A stretch of DNA of 64,000 nucleotides from Trichobilharzia szidati. Taxonomy: Eukaryota > Platyhelminthes > Trematoda > Strigeidida > Schistosomatidae. The notes under the pieces are model-generated. The model saw only the letters and a list, made by a program, of their open reading frames with translations, did not search any database and was not told the DNA's origin. Location of the stretch: contig OX235273.1 in the NCBI GenBank assembly GCA_944472155.2, positions 84,748,793 through 84,812,792 on the forward strand, given 5' to 3'. Both the position numbers and the translations under genes were made by a program. The stretch's first letter is position 1; every line of letters starts with the position of its first letter. Below, piece by piece: positions 1-10,805 of this stretch.

Positions 1-1890
1 GCTGATGATGAGATTCTATCATACTGTTCTCAGGGGATAACGCGGTGTCTGTATCTCTAGAAGCGCCAGGAAAGCGAGAAGTGCAGAGGGCCTCATCAGA
101 GGTATGGGTGCTAAGATACGTTGTAGAAGGGTCAATCACCGTGCTTTTAACGCCAGTCGTAGAGGGCATTCTTCGGATTGGCGTTTATTTCACGAGTTAA
201 CACAGTCATTTAGTAAAGCGTATCTTTCAGTAGTGTTTGTTGCTGTAGCAATGTCGGCGTCAGAGGGTGAATCAAATTCCAACACAAGTAAACAAGACTT
301 GTTTCTTTGAGACTTTCTGAGCCGTTGGCAACTGAACGAAACATGGTTCATAGAGCATGTACCCTAAAGAGTACCTTTGACCTTGCTTAACTACGCATTA
401 CCCATAATGTTATAAACAGTTATGTTCATCTCATGTGCTATCCGGCGATGCACCCAGTTGCAACGTAGTTTATTAAGTTTGCAGTCTGTGGCAGTTTTAG
501 GTGAAAAACTGCTACTACCAATGCGATTAGGTAATGTCAGGTGTTCTGTTTCTTCCAGCCCCTTAGTAATGCAAAAGCAGTCTATATGGCACACAGCAAT
601 AAAAAATTAAAAAGAAGCAGTATTTCGCCAGGGCCTAGCAGATTTAAAGGTGAGAGGGTGGTGACTGCTATTCAGCGGATATGATGTTGGGGACTTAAGA
701 GAGCCACCCTTATCTGTGGGAAAGTGCTCTGTCGGTAAGGCTCCTGAGTTTGAACAGCTTCAACAGAAAGAAAAAGAAAAACTGCCTGGATGCCACAGCT
801 TAAGTATAAACTTTCTGAATACAAGCTCATGGCATGATTTCCCTACTTCAGAAGGACATCCTACCGTCTAAATCAGAATAACAGCATGAATATTACTGAG
901 CTTTCGCTTTTCTTCTACATATTTTATGTACTTTGGCTTTTGGATTTAACTTCTTCAGTACCCATTCTCAACATTACTCCATAAATTTGAGGACAGTCAT
1001 CATCATTCATTTATCTCTTGTTTTTATTATCATAAACTTGAACAAACCGTTAGCATTTACCATTACAAAATTCAATGGCTATAAATCCATAGCAATAAAA
1101 AAGGGAATGGGCCCTCCATTTCTGGCTGCCTCTGCACCTCTCGAGCTGTTCCCTTCTGTCCTGTCTTTTCAGAGGTACTGTATTGGAGCACAACATTTGT
1201 ACAGTAATGCTGTTTTCTAAGTTTTCATTATCTGAACGGAGTTTTGAAATCACTACAACCTACCTACGGCAGACATTCAGATTATTGTTAGCACATATGA
1301 TGAATAACGGAACATCACAAAGATGGTCCCGTAAATGTACTATATCAAAATGATGCTGTTCTTACCGTCTGCTGGGGAGTCTTATAAATTTTCAAACCCT
1401 TAATAATTGATTAAGTGGCAATGATTGTAGGTTCTGCATTCTGTATGTCTTACTCTAGGACTTGTATATCATAATTCTTCCTACCCTCCAATAAGGACCT
1501 TTGGCAATTACCGCGTGAAACTGACCGACTATAGGTAAATTAACGATTAAAACTTAGACTTAAACCAGTATCTTATATTACAAACTACTTATAAATTTTC
1601 TAGAATTTTTTCTATTTTTATGTCATGAAACAGTGTTAAATCTGGATTCGCACTTGTCAAATATAGTCATGCCTGTACAAACGGCATGTCAATAGTGCAA
1701 ATGCTTAATCCGTGTGAATAAAATATTCTTATTCTTATTACCCACAAAGCTGGTTACAAAATAAGAAACCATATTAGTAAGAGAAGTCAATTTGTCTGTC
1801 ATGGCACTCATACTGCAAAAGGCTTCGCAGTCGTCCACGTGACCTAGATCGTTACATATTTTGTCTTTATGTATAAAATTCATGCTGTTT
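1..1890. other. Unassigned sequence
   Basis: No coding region or repeat family could be named here. Short open frames (for example 104-310 and 933-1220 on +) show no recognisable domain. A short TATTCTTATTC-type tail at about 1723-1740 resembles the microsatellite ends of some non-LTR elements, so part of this stretch may be an old retroelement 3' end; that is inference only. Confidence 0.3.
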
Positions 1891-1905
1891 AGGTTAAAAG
1901 AGAAC

Positions 1906-3470
1906 TAACTTCTGATCTCAAATGTAGTCACAGGACAAAGCTGACCACTGTGAAAATCATTTTAGAAGTTCAGTTAGGCCCCACATCTACTGTCTTTAAA
2001 TTCCAAGGCAAAATATGTAGACAAACAGAAGGTATAGCAATGGGATCACCAATATCCCATATCGTAGCAGATATCCTTATGGGCAGCTAGATAAATATTA
2101 CTCTCAATACATTTAATCCTACTCCAAAATATGGTAGAGATATGTGGATAACACTTTTACAGTGTTAAAAGCAGAACATATCTCTAGCTTCTTGACACAT
2201 ATAAGCTAACTAGTAAGGGGAAAATAATTCATGTCAGAATCGATAATGAGCAAGGAGAATTAGCCAAGTTAGATTGTAAAATAAAATGAATAGAATAAGG
2301 TAGACTACACACTAGCGTTTATAAAAGGTCAACGCACTCTAATACGTATTTAGACTTTAATTCATCTAGTCTGTTAACTGTAAGGGCTGGCTTGGTTTAC
2401 TGTCTAACAAACCGAGCAATAGCACTAAGTAGAACAAAAAAGACCTAAACGATTAAGTGAAACACATAGAAGAGGCGTTGGTTTCAAATAACTATCCTAT
2501 AAAATTCACTAGGAAGACACAGAAGGGTCTAAAGCAAAATAGTGGCGAAACTAATAATGATAACATAAATAAGAATGAATACAAGGCATTTACTGCTATA
2601 ACATATAAGGAGGGGACATCCGAGACCCTAAGTCGGGTTCTTAATAAAGCAGGAACTAGGGTGGCATTCAAATCTGCAAACTCACTCAGAGACAAGCTCT
2701 GTAGGCTAAAGGACTCGGTAGACCCAATTAAACAAAATAATTAAATTAACAAAATACCTTGCTATGACTGTGAGGTCAAATACATAGGCCAAACTAATAG
2801 ACCGGGTTGGTCAGATTGTCGGAACATAAGAATTTAGCTAAGGTGAGAGTGATTGGCTCGTACCCCATAACAGGGTGGGGCAGAGTCAAAATTCTAAATA
2901 GTGACATAGATAGATGGAGGGAGAGAGATTGATTACTGAATCCTGGTTCATTGAGTCTACACTCAACACATGCAATAGAAGTGACTTAACGCACATACCA
3001 GAGATATGGAAGATATTATTTATTACCAGTCAAATCAGAGAAGGATAAATAATGTTACGATGCATTCAATTCCCATAGTAACATTCTAGCAAGTTATTTA
3101 TTTTACTACAAATCATCCTATTTCCCATCTTATTGACTAAGAACACTCGCTTTATTTCCCACCCTATTTTACTTTATTGATAACAATGATATTATTTCCG
3201 AATGCACTTCATCTTCCCTTCTTTGTCATGCAAGTCTTATATTGATTTTATTCAAATGACAAATCAATTTTTTCTCATGTATCATGAATCAAGAAAGCTG
3301 TGTGAGTACTTTGATATGATTATGAGCAATAAGTTGTGGTCGAAACGTGATCACCAGTAAATATTACCGCATAACACTGCGATTTTATCAAAACAAAATT
3401 TTACCCACAATGGAATTATACTCCACCACAACACTGAAGTTTTATCCTAATATCAATAAGTAAAACTTTT
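1906..3470 (+). pseudogene. Penelope-like element relic (RT, GIY-YIG, 3' terminus)
   Basis: This is a decayed Penelope-like retroelement. Around 1990-2095 one frame reads TVFKFQGKICRQTEGIAMGS followed by PISHIVADILM, the PLE reverse transcriptase motif. Downstream, 2600-2740 carries a conserved linker (TSETLSRVLNKAG, then FKSANSLRDKLCRLKD). At 2753-2800 the GIY-YIG endonuclease core appears as IPCYDCEVKYIGQTNR. Several stops and frame changes interrupt the frame, so it is not functional. The last 170 bases (3300-3470) match the PLE end at 12610-12775, including a shared CGAAACGT segment and TACCG boxes. A degenerate hammerhead-like segment near 3318-3350 fits the known presence of hammerheads in PLE terminal repeats. 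Family assignment is good; exact ends are uncertain. Confidence 0.75.
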
Positions 3471-3479
3471 GCCTGGTTG

Positions 3480-3605
3480 CTGTTTTATATTATTTTACAA
3501 CCACTCCACCAATGTCGTCTAAAAATCAAGCACAATTTACCGGATTATATGGTTTAGAAGCTTATAGAAAAGTACCAATTTTGGTCGCAGTTGTCTTAAT
3601 CATAG
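3480..3605 (-). pseudogene. Old CR1-type LINE fragment (RT C-terminus)
   Basis: Read on the minus strand, this continues directly from the repeat beginning at 3606 and gives, with stops, a segment like LRQLRPKLVLFYKLLNHI. It aligns with RRLKLNLIFYYKLTNLLVH in the intact element at 6327-9317. It is the native continuation of the old CR1 copy, which shows that the left edge of the 3606-5260 repeat lies inside a pre-existing LINE relic. Confidence 0.6.
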
Positions 3606-5260
3606 TGTTTCAAGTCATAGGATTTCACATCTCGTGGAGTAGTTTGTGCCGTTTTCAGATGTGAATACTTTTAACGTAAAGTACCCCTGTTCTCCTTCTA
3701 CTTTAAGTTTGCCATCTAAGCGTATACTACTGAATATGAATGAGCAGTAATCTAGGAGTGGGCGTACACAAACCTTGTACAATGGCATTTATTTTCATTC
3801 GTGTGGATGCTTATCCACTTGGAATCTGGGAGTTTGTAAAAGTATTGGAGTCAGTGGATTTAGAATAACACATTAGACATCCGTCTCCTTTTTTGTCCAC
3901 TCTATCATTCCTGTGGATGTCACAGATATTAATTATCAGCTTTGTGTCAGGTATATCATTAGTTGGCCAGGTTTCAGTTACCCGGATTAGTGTTGACCGT
4001 TTCATGTAAACCAGTCTGCAAAGGGAATTTATTTTGTTAAGGAGAGATCGAGCATTTAAGAGTATAATTTTCAGGAAATCAGGGTTGTAGGGGGATGCCT
4101 ATGTCATTTTCGGAGGGATGCTCAGGCGAGACAGTGTCAGCGTGTCTACTATTCCCTGAAGAAACTGTGCTGCGAGAGCGGCTATTGTTCGCTGCAGCCG
4201 AAAATAATGCTTTGCATATAATGGTGTATGGGATCATTATGTTGGTATCTGGAATCATTTCCCGGCATTAGAAAGTGTGTTTCACTGTCCAGGTTGCAAT
4301 TTACGGGGTCTGAGTACGCTGTTTTCAGATTGTCTTGAGCGAAGTGCGTGCTAGGTATTTTGTAGTCGCACATTTGTTGACTCATTTCGTGCGTGTACGC
4401 AGAAGGACCTTGAGCCAATCTTTACCCGTTTTACTGATTGGGCCTTACATAACTACTACTAGGGTTCGGGAATAAATTTTTGTCCTTATGATACCAGGTG
4501 TTGTCCCGTCTAGTCGCCCATACGTTTCTATTATTCACTCTGGATTCCGTTCTCAAGTTGTAAATGCCCATAGGCACATTAGAATCTCGGCTATTACGGC
4601 AGTCGTAGTTAAGTCTATCTTCTCACCCCTTAACTCTTTGTTATAAATTTGCTGAGATTTTGTAAATTCCGGTTTAATAATACTTTGATAAAGCTATTAG
4701 CATTAAATAGCGAAACATCAGTAAAAACAACATCGTTTTGTTTTCCATTCATTGGGAAATACAAAAACCTTTATTATCACGAAAACTAATATGGCATTAA
4801 CCTTTTCACCAAACAGCTATGGTTAATCAAATGAAAAAGGAACCAACTCAGTCACCTGTTATTCTGGTCACTGAGGGCACATTTCTGCTTGCCTCACCAA
4901 GTGACGCACCTATTGCCACTTGTCACAGTGAATTGTAGAGCTCACTACTACTCCACAAGCCTTGAACTGCCTTGCTACTACCATGTAACGTGGTTGGAAT
5001 TTAAAGTAAAAACTTTTTAGCAAGTAACAGTAGCATCGCTCTTACAGATTCGGTACCTAACTCTGACATATAAACTTTTACTACCCCTCACTTAAGCATC
5101 CCCAAAATTTACACATCAAGTCCAGTTTTAAAGCTTACTTCAGAATTAGAGCGATTAAAGCCGTCTGTGGAAGAGCTGAGGGCTAAGATAGGGGAAGTAA
5201 AGTGTGGTAACTCCATGTTAATTTGTCTATTGTATATATCACACAGAGAAAATGTAACAA
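3606..5260 (+). repeat. 1,655-bp direct repeat, copy 1
   Basis: Line-by-line comparison shows this segment matching 10806-12460 at a constant offset of 7,200 bases. I saw two differences: 3617 (a against c) and 5211 (c against t). It contains debris of an older minus-strand CR1. Endonuclease residues VTETWPTNDIPDTKL are at 3811-4005, an upstream open segment is at 4182-4418, and a jump leads to RT C-terminal residues, so most of EN and RT is deleted. The left edge is continuous with older CR1 sequence. The right edge abuts the (ATAA)n tail of the young CR1. Confidence 0.95.
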
Positions 5261-6326
5261 ATAAATAAATAAATAAATAATAGTATATTCTCATTTTGTA
5301 CATGAGGGACGCCAGTTTACAGGCATCATCAATATGATAAATTACATATACGATTAGTAAACATATTTAATAATAGTAATTTAATAAAATACATTTTTTC
5401 CTACCTGTGTAGGACACACCAATTGTACAGGCATGGATAAGTATTATTTAAATTACATAAATTTGGTTCATGGTAAAATTATAAGGTTGCAGTCATTTTG
5501 TCTATGGGAACAATATGATAACTAGTCATTCAATGGAGCACATCAAGAAATATAGAAATATTGTCTTCGCATTAACAAAAAAACCCAAGTATGTTTTGGA
5601 TGGATTACAAATACTTGGGAAAAAAATAAAGCTTGAAGTAATTCCTCCATATAACTTTGGTGTGTACGGCATCGAGTCTTATTCTTGATAATAATTTAAA
5701 ATAAGTAATCCACTTGTATACTTTTGTCAGCATTTTCTTCGTAACATCACAAGTGAATAGTACTCAAGGTAGACTAATAATAATGGTAGTTTATATTTTC
5801 TTATAAACGGGTGTTTTCAAGAAATGCAAGCTATTTTGCAGACAAGATCAGTTATGTTATAAGTTACATTCGTGAAGTATTATAAATCAATACTTTTTTA
5901 TTGGTATAAAGATATATTTCACAACTGTAATCCAGGTTGCGTCGTTGGTGAAGGCAATGCGCAATTCACGAGGGAATTGTAAGTTATGGGACCAATAATG
6001 TTTGCAGATCATTTGTCATTGTAAATGGGCAAATATCTACATTCTTCGTTCTCATTCAAAAAGTTAAATGGAAGCTGAAATGGTGAGAGACAAAAGAAGA
6101 CAAACAACAACAACGCAAAAGAAAGCAAGTGGAGTACTTAGGGGGTGATTAATGTGTATATATACATATATATTCTGTTTAGTAATTATAGTTATTTTGG
6201 TGCACTAACTAACTATTCCCGTGATGCTAACTTTTATATTGTGTGAGCTAATATTATTGTCCTGTGTAAAAATGTCTATCATGTACTTCCAATAATATAA
6301 AAATTTATAATTGTAGTTTGTTGTAA
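5261..6326 (-). other. 3' UTR and tail of the young CR1 element
   Basis: Non-coding sequence between the ORF2 stop and the 3' repeat junction, ending in about five ATAA units on the + strand. Part of it (about 5530-5690) recurs in reverse orientation at about 17240-17350, which identifies that locus as another CR1 3' end. Confidence 0.7.
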
Positions 6327-9317
6327 CTACACGTTTAATGAACTTAAAATATCTATGTTGGACGAAAAAGTGGATGTAGGATTCAGACTCAGAAGTGCAC
6401 TGTCATCTTTGAGCAGTCTGGTGACTGAGGAGATGAACACTGCGAGTGTGTTTGCATCGCGCACATCAGCTGGTAGTCTATTCCAAATGACTGAAAACTT
6501 ATTTAAGAAGAAATTATACCGCATGTGAGTCTGACAATGCTCTATAGCAGCTAGGTTGTGATGATTTCTAAGATTGTAACTGATGACAGCGGTAGGTTTA
6601 ATTATTGGCTCGGAGGAGTGCACGAGCAGATTAGTTAGCTTGTAGTAAAAAATCAGGTTTAGCTTAAGACGTCTTTTCCAGAGTGGTTCTAAACTTAGTC
6701 TGTCGCAACGTTCATAGTATTGGAGACCACTTTCTAAACCAAGAATTCTTAAGGTGAATTGCCGTTGCACTCCTTCTAACTTAAGCTTGTCATTTTGTCT
6801 GAGTCCGCTAAGAATAAACGGGCAGTATTCTAAAATAGGTCGGACACATACTTTATATAATAAAACCCTAGTTTCACAACAAAAGAAATTGCGAGTTATG
6901 CATCCTAGGAGCCTTCGTGTTTTACGTCTGGCATAATCAGTTTGTTCAGAGAACGTTAAGTTACTAGAGTATCTGATACCGAGATCTACGACTGAGTTGA
7001 GCTTGGCTAGTTTACGCCCATTTATTTCAAGATTCAGGTCAAGGTTACTGTTTCCGATACAAATCCAGCCGCATTTATCAATGTTGAACTTAAGACAGGA
7101 TTCAGTACACCATGTTGCGAGACTACTTAGTTCAAGATGTATTTTATTCACCATATCGCTTAGTTCATGAGCGTGGCAGGAGTAAACGACTTTGAGGTCG
7201 TCAGCATATAGGAATGATTTACCTAAGGTGAAGCAGTTGCAAATGCTGTTAATGTATACTGTAAATAAAAGTGGACCTAGGACACTACCTTGCACAACCC
7301 CACTTGTGATCTGTCTGGGATGAGACAACACAGATCCAACCTTGGTTATTTGTACCCTATTGCTTAGAAAGGATTTTAACCAGCTCAGTAATGGATTGCG
7401 AATCCCACATGAATACAGCTTCTCAAAGAGAATACTGTGAGATACCATGTCAAATGCCCTAGATATGTCGAAGTAGAGAACAACAACTAGCTTACGTGCT
7501 TCGCGACTACTAGTGACGCAGTTGAAAAAGTCGAAGTGGCAAGTAACGCAAGACCTATTTTTGAGAAATCCGTGTTGAGACCTTGTAACAAGATCTTCCT
7601 TAAGTAGATAGTCTGACAACTGATCTTTGACAACTTTCTCCATGACTCGCGAGACAACTGGGGTTATATTTATAGGTCTGTAATTGCGGACGTTTGCCTT
7701 ATCACCGGATTTATAGTGTGGAATTATGAAGCTAGTTTTCCACTCATTAGGGTAAGTGCCAGTGTCCATAGATATCGAGAAGAATTTAAGAAGTAGTAGG
7801 GGTATATCACACCCACTGTTTTTGAAAATTATAGAAGCAAGGCCATCTGGTCCCGTGCTAGTGGAAGGTTTCAGGCTTTTAACTGCTTGTTCTATTAATT
7901 GGTCGGTGAACACTATGCTTCCGAGGAAAGAGCTAGTAAGGGGGCCGGTGTCACCAGGAATGCGCGTTTCTAAACTGAAGTTTGCAAACCATTCACTGAA
8001 TATTTCACAGATGGTGGCAGGCACATTGTAGATAACTTTGTCATGAAGTAAATAGGGGATGTCCCTAGTCGACTGCATTCGTTTTTTAAGAAGTGTTGTT
8101 AAGTTATAAACTTTGGAGGTGCTTTCAAGTGCCCTTAATTCTTCGTCGAGGTCCTTTTGAGAGCGTTGGCGCTTGACAGATTCAAGAGACTCATGGATTG
8201 AGTGCAGTAGTGATATATCCTTAGTTGAATAGTACTGTTTCTTCAACTTCCTCAACTTATTGCGGCATGCCCTCGGAATGTAATCAGCTTGGTGTCTACT
8301 TAATTTCACTACCTTCTTAGGAGCAACAGTATCTAGACAAAGGATAACATTCCTGTAAAATAGGGACACTACAGTCTCCAGGGAGTCAGTGGTAAAATAT
8401 TCATCCCAGTGACAGAGTCGAATGAGTTCTTGGACTAATCCCCAGTCTGTATGTTTGTAACTACGACAAATCAAGCTCCCTGAATCCTGTTTGTTTCCTG
8501 TATTTAGTGGTGAGAAAGGCAGAGAGCAGAGCACCATTCTATGGTCACTACTGGAAAATCTGTTACCAACATAGGTGGAGACTGGGATTGTGTCATGACA
8601 AAACACAAGGTCCAACATGTTGTCACCACGAGTAGGTGTCTGGACGTGTTGCTGCCATCCATAACAATCGATAGTGGCAAGTAATTCGTCGAAGCGTTGG
8701 GGGCCGGAACTACTTAACCAATTGACTTCTGGAAGATTGAAGTCCCCTGCAATTATTTTGTAATTAGTACTAAACGATGAGGCGTGTGCGAATGATTTAG
8801 CTAATAACGCATCAGTTTCTTTGGTTGAGCTTGGTGCTCGATAAACACAGCCTATGAGAAGCTTGTACTTATCTCCTTGTAAGACGACCCAGAGTGAATC
8901 AGGTACATCGTTCAGTATTTCATCTTCCACCTTACTGGCTACGAATGAGTTATGTATATATATGAGACATCCTCCACCACGCTTGCTGTCTCTATTTGCA
9001 CGGTGTACAGTGTAATCATCTATGCCTATATGCACATCAAGTACAGAATATGAGCACCATGATTCAGTAATCAAAGCTACAGTAGGCTTGGCGATAAATA
9101 ATAATGCCCTTAGTTCAGATATCTTATTGATTAAGGAACGCGCATTAATTAGCAATATCGTGAATAAGTCACGGGATACTACAAACTGGCTTAAGATATC
9201 ACCATAACCTAACTCTGTTTGTGCGTCAACAACGCAAGAGTTTATGAATGATACGGGGGTTGGACTGGGTGTCTGTGCATCGGGGTTAGAGTGCAGTGAG
9301 GTGGTCCTAGGTGCCAT
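6327..9317 (-). CDS. CR1-type LINE ORF2: endonuclease and reverse transcriptase (996 aa)
   Basis: The protein nicks target DNA and reverse-transcribes the element RNA at the nick (target-primed reverse transcription). Residues about 50-265 form an APE-type endonuclease, with ITESW (catalytic Glu 85), AGDFNLPEVNW (Asp 192, Asn 194) and SSDHRMV (Asp 258, His 259). The reverse transcriptase spans about residues 470-760: YRPINITPV, YFDISRAFD (Asp 617), SGVVQGSVLGPLLF and YADD (Asp 706, Asp 707). A C-terminal domain typical of CR1 follows. There are no internal stops. The ATG at 9317 lies inside ORF1, so the two frames overlap by 76 bases and ORF2 probably depends on reinitiation or coupled translation; that is inference. 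The length is normal for CR1 ORF2. Confidence 0.93.
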   Translation of the reverse strand: MAPRTTSLHSNPDAQTPSPTPVSFINSCVVDAQTELGYGDILSQFVVSRDLFTILLINARSLINKISELRALLFIAKPTVALITESWCSYSVLDVHIGIDDYTVHRANRDSKRGGGCLIYIHNSFVASKVEDEILNDVPDSLWVVLQGDKYKLLIGCVYRAPSSTKETDALLAKSFAHASSFSTNYKIIAGDFNLPEVNWLSSSGPQRFDELLATIDCYGWQQHVQTPTRGDNMLDLVFCHDTIPVSTYVGNRFSSSDHRMVLCSLPFSPLNTGNKQDSGSLICRSYKHTDWGLVQELIRLCHWDEYFTTDSLETVVSLFYRNVILCLDTVAPKKVVKLSRHQADYIPRACRNKLRKLKKQYYSTKDISLLHSIHESLESVKRQRSQKDLDEELRALESTSKVYNLTTLLKKRMQSTRDIPYLLHDKVIYNVPATICEIFSEWFANFSLETRIPGDTGPLTSSFLGSIVFTDQLIEQAVKSLKPSTSTGPDGLASIIFKNSGCDIPLLLLKFFSISMDTGTYPNEWKTSFIIPHYKSGDKANVRNYRPINITPVVSRVMEKVVKDQLSDYLLKEDLVTRSQHGFLKNRSCVTCHFDFFNCVTSSREARKLVVVLYFDISRAFDMVSHSILFEKLYSCGIRNPLLSWLKSFLSNRVQITKVGSVLSHPRQITSGVVQGSVLGPLLFTVYINSICNCFTLGKSFLYADDLKVVYSCHAHELSDMVNKIHLELSSLATWCTESCLKFNIDKCGWICIGNSNLDLNLEINGRKLAKLNSVVDLGIRYSSNLTFSEQTDYARRKTRRLLGCITRNFFCCETRVLLYKVCVRPILEYCPFILSGLRQNDKLKLEGVQRQFTLRILGLESGLQYYERCDRLSLEPLWKRRLKLNLIFYYKLTNLLVHSSEPIIKPTAVISYNLRNHHNLAAIEHCQTHMRYNFFLNKFSVIWNRLPADVRDANTLAVFISSVTRLLKDDSALLSLNPTSTFSSNIDILSSLNV

Positions 9318-10711
9318 GGGTCGTACCAGTGATTCGGGACACGTGGAAAATTTACCATTTGTTCCTGGATATAAGGATAGTAGATGTTGGGCCTGGGTTG
9401 ACGGTTAAAAAGCATAGCATCAAATGGTCTACCCATCCACGTGCTATCCATCATACCGGTACACACCTTCGTGTTGGTTTTATAACTTAAAGGAAATTGA
9501 AAGGGAAGGTGCTTTGGTTGTAAGACTTTGGGGGTTTTGGGGCCTGACTTTCTATAAGGTGGAGCATACTGAAAACCACCAGATATACTTGTGTTTCGAG
9601 AGGAACTTTTCGTAAGAGGTGAGGGTTTTTTGACAGTCTTACTCTCAGCAAGCTTATTGAATACAAAGTATTCTTCCCCATCATTAGTCTCAACCCGGCG
9701 AAATTTGTTCATTGTGGTGAGGTCACCACGTTTGGGTAAGAATTTCTTAGAACAGCTTGCAGCAGTTCTACCTATTTTAACATCTTTCGGTGAGACGTTA
9801 TTTACAGGGGTACTGGTATCTAAATCAGTCCCTAGTTCCATTGCCATGCGTGGTTGTTGTGTGGTTTGCTGAATGCTAATGTCAGCATTAGGTGACTGTT
9901 GCTGTGCACGATCGTTTTTGGGTAATTCTAAGCTAGAGGAGGTGACCAGGTTATTACTCCGCATCATTCTGCGCTGACACGGTGTTTTATCTTGAGCTAT
10001 GGTTATAGACTTATAACTACTGTTCAGTCTTAGGTGATCCTGGCATTTAATAAACTTACTAGAATCAAGGGAATTACTGAACTTAAAAATAATGGGACAG
10101 TTAGCCTGGTTAGACTTTTTACGAAGTCTTTTGCATTCACATGGAACACTGGCCATGCCGCAACAAATCAGGATTTTGTGTTTAACAGTCTTCAGAGGAA
10201 GAGAATCTGGGACATTGTAAACTATAGCCTGGTGAGAAGAGGTTATACGCTTCATCACCTCCGCAGCCAAGCAGTCAATCATATTTTCAGCCTTATTTAG
10301 GGTGTCTGGAGACATTTTAGGATGCTTTCTTAACAGACAGGCTATTGGGTCTAAATCCGAAAGCTTGCTTTGAGTTACATCCAGCAAAGACTTAACCTGG
10401 CCAATATCAGAACTGCTCTCCGTGATATTTGACAATGGCAGTGACATTCTATCAAACTGACCTAATTTTTTCTGAAGTTCATTTACTTGCCTTTGGATAT
10501 CTTTCACAAGGAGGTCTAATTTACAGATCTCAGAGTTCTCTAACAGAACATCTTTCATCTGTATCACAGGAGTGAGAATTGCACTCAAGCCATTTTGTGA
10601 GCTAGTAGTTAATGCTGTATTACAGGGTGGTAATGCAGTTATAACCGAGGTTGAGGCACTATCTAAAACAACTGTGTTTCTACGAACACGTTTTTTAGAA
10701 ATTTGGACCAT
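9242..10711 (-). CDS. CR1-type LINE ORF1 protein, RNA-binding (489 aa)
   Basis: Probable nucleic-acid chaperone that forms the ribonucleoprotein particle with element RNA. Residues about 62-90 (around VKDIQRQVNELQKKLGQ) are heptad-like and suit a coiled coil. Residues about 160-225 (AIVYNVPDSLPLKTV, then RLRKKSNQANCPIIFKF) resemble the RRM-like core of LINE ORF1 proteins: a hydrophobic strand, a basic RLR patch, then PIIFKF. The tail is rich in Ser, Pro, Asn and basic residues. The last about 60 residues are rich in Trp, Tyr, His and Pro. No CCHC zinc knuckle was seen. The first ATG, 94 bases inside the element, was chosen as the start. Related decayed sequence lies at 12.9-13.4 kb. The function is inferred from position and pattern. 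Confidence 0.75.
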   Translation of the reverse strand: MVQISKKRVRRNTVVLDSASTSVITALPPCNTALTTSSQNGLSAILTPVIQMKDVLLENSEICKLDLLVKDIQRQVNELQKKLGQFDRMSLPLSNITESSSDIGQVKSLLDVTQSKLSDLDPIACLLRKHPKMSPDTLNKAENMIDCLAAEVMKRITSSHQAIVYNVPDSLPLKTVKHKILICCGMASVPCECKRLRKKSNQANCPIIFKFSNSLDSSKFIKCQDHLRLNSSYKSITIAQDKTPCQRRMMRSNNLVTSSSLELPKNDRAQQQSPNADISIQQTTQQPRMAMELGTDLDTSTPVNNVSPKDVKIGRTAASCSKKFLPKRGDLTTMNKFRRVETNDGEEYFVFNKLAESKTVKKPSPLTKSSSRNTSISGGFQYAPPYRKSGPKTPKVLQPKHLPFQFPLSYKTNTKVCTGMMDSTWMGRPFDAMLFNRQPRPNIYYPYIQEQMVNFPRVPNHWYDPWHLGPPHCTLTPMHRHPVQPPYHS

Positions 10712-10805
10712 AATTACAGGGATTATATGACTATAAGCAGTAAATGAATATCAGAGCAAACACGTGCAAAAATGTCACCAATTTCGAACGTACCGCCAGA
10801 AGAGA

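Larger units (their letters stand above)
5261..10805 (-). mobile_element. Full-length young CR1-type non-LTR retrotransposon
   Basis: A 5.5-kb LINE on the minus strand with a short 5' leader (10712-10805), ORF1 (9242-10711), ORF2 (6327-9317), a 1.07-kb 3' UTR and a short (TTAT)n tail at 5261-5281. Both ORFs are uninterrupted and the catalytic motifs are present, so it looks recently inserted. Domain order (APE endonuclease then RT, with no RNase H or LTR) and motifs such as QGSVLGPLLF and YADDLKVVY fit the CR1/Jockey group, in which several schistosome families are known. It lies between the two copies of the 1,655-bp repeat. Confidence 0.88.
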
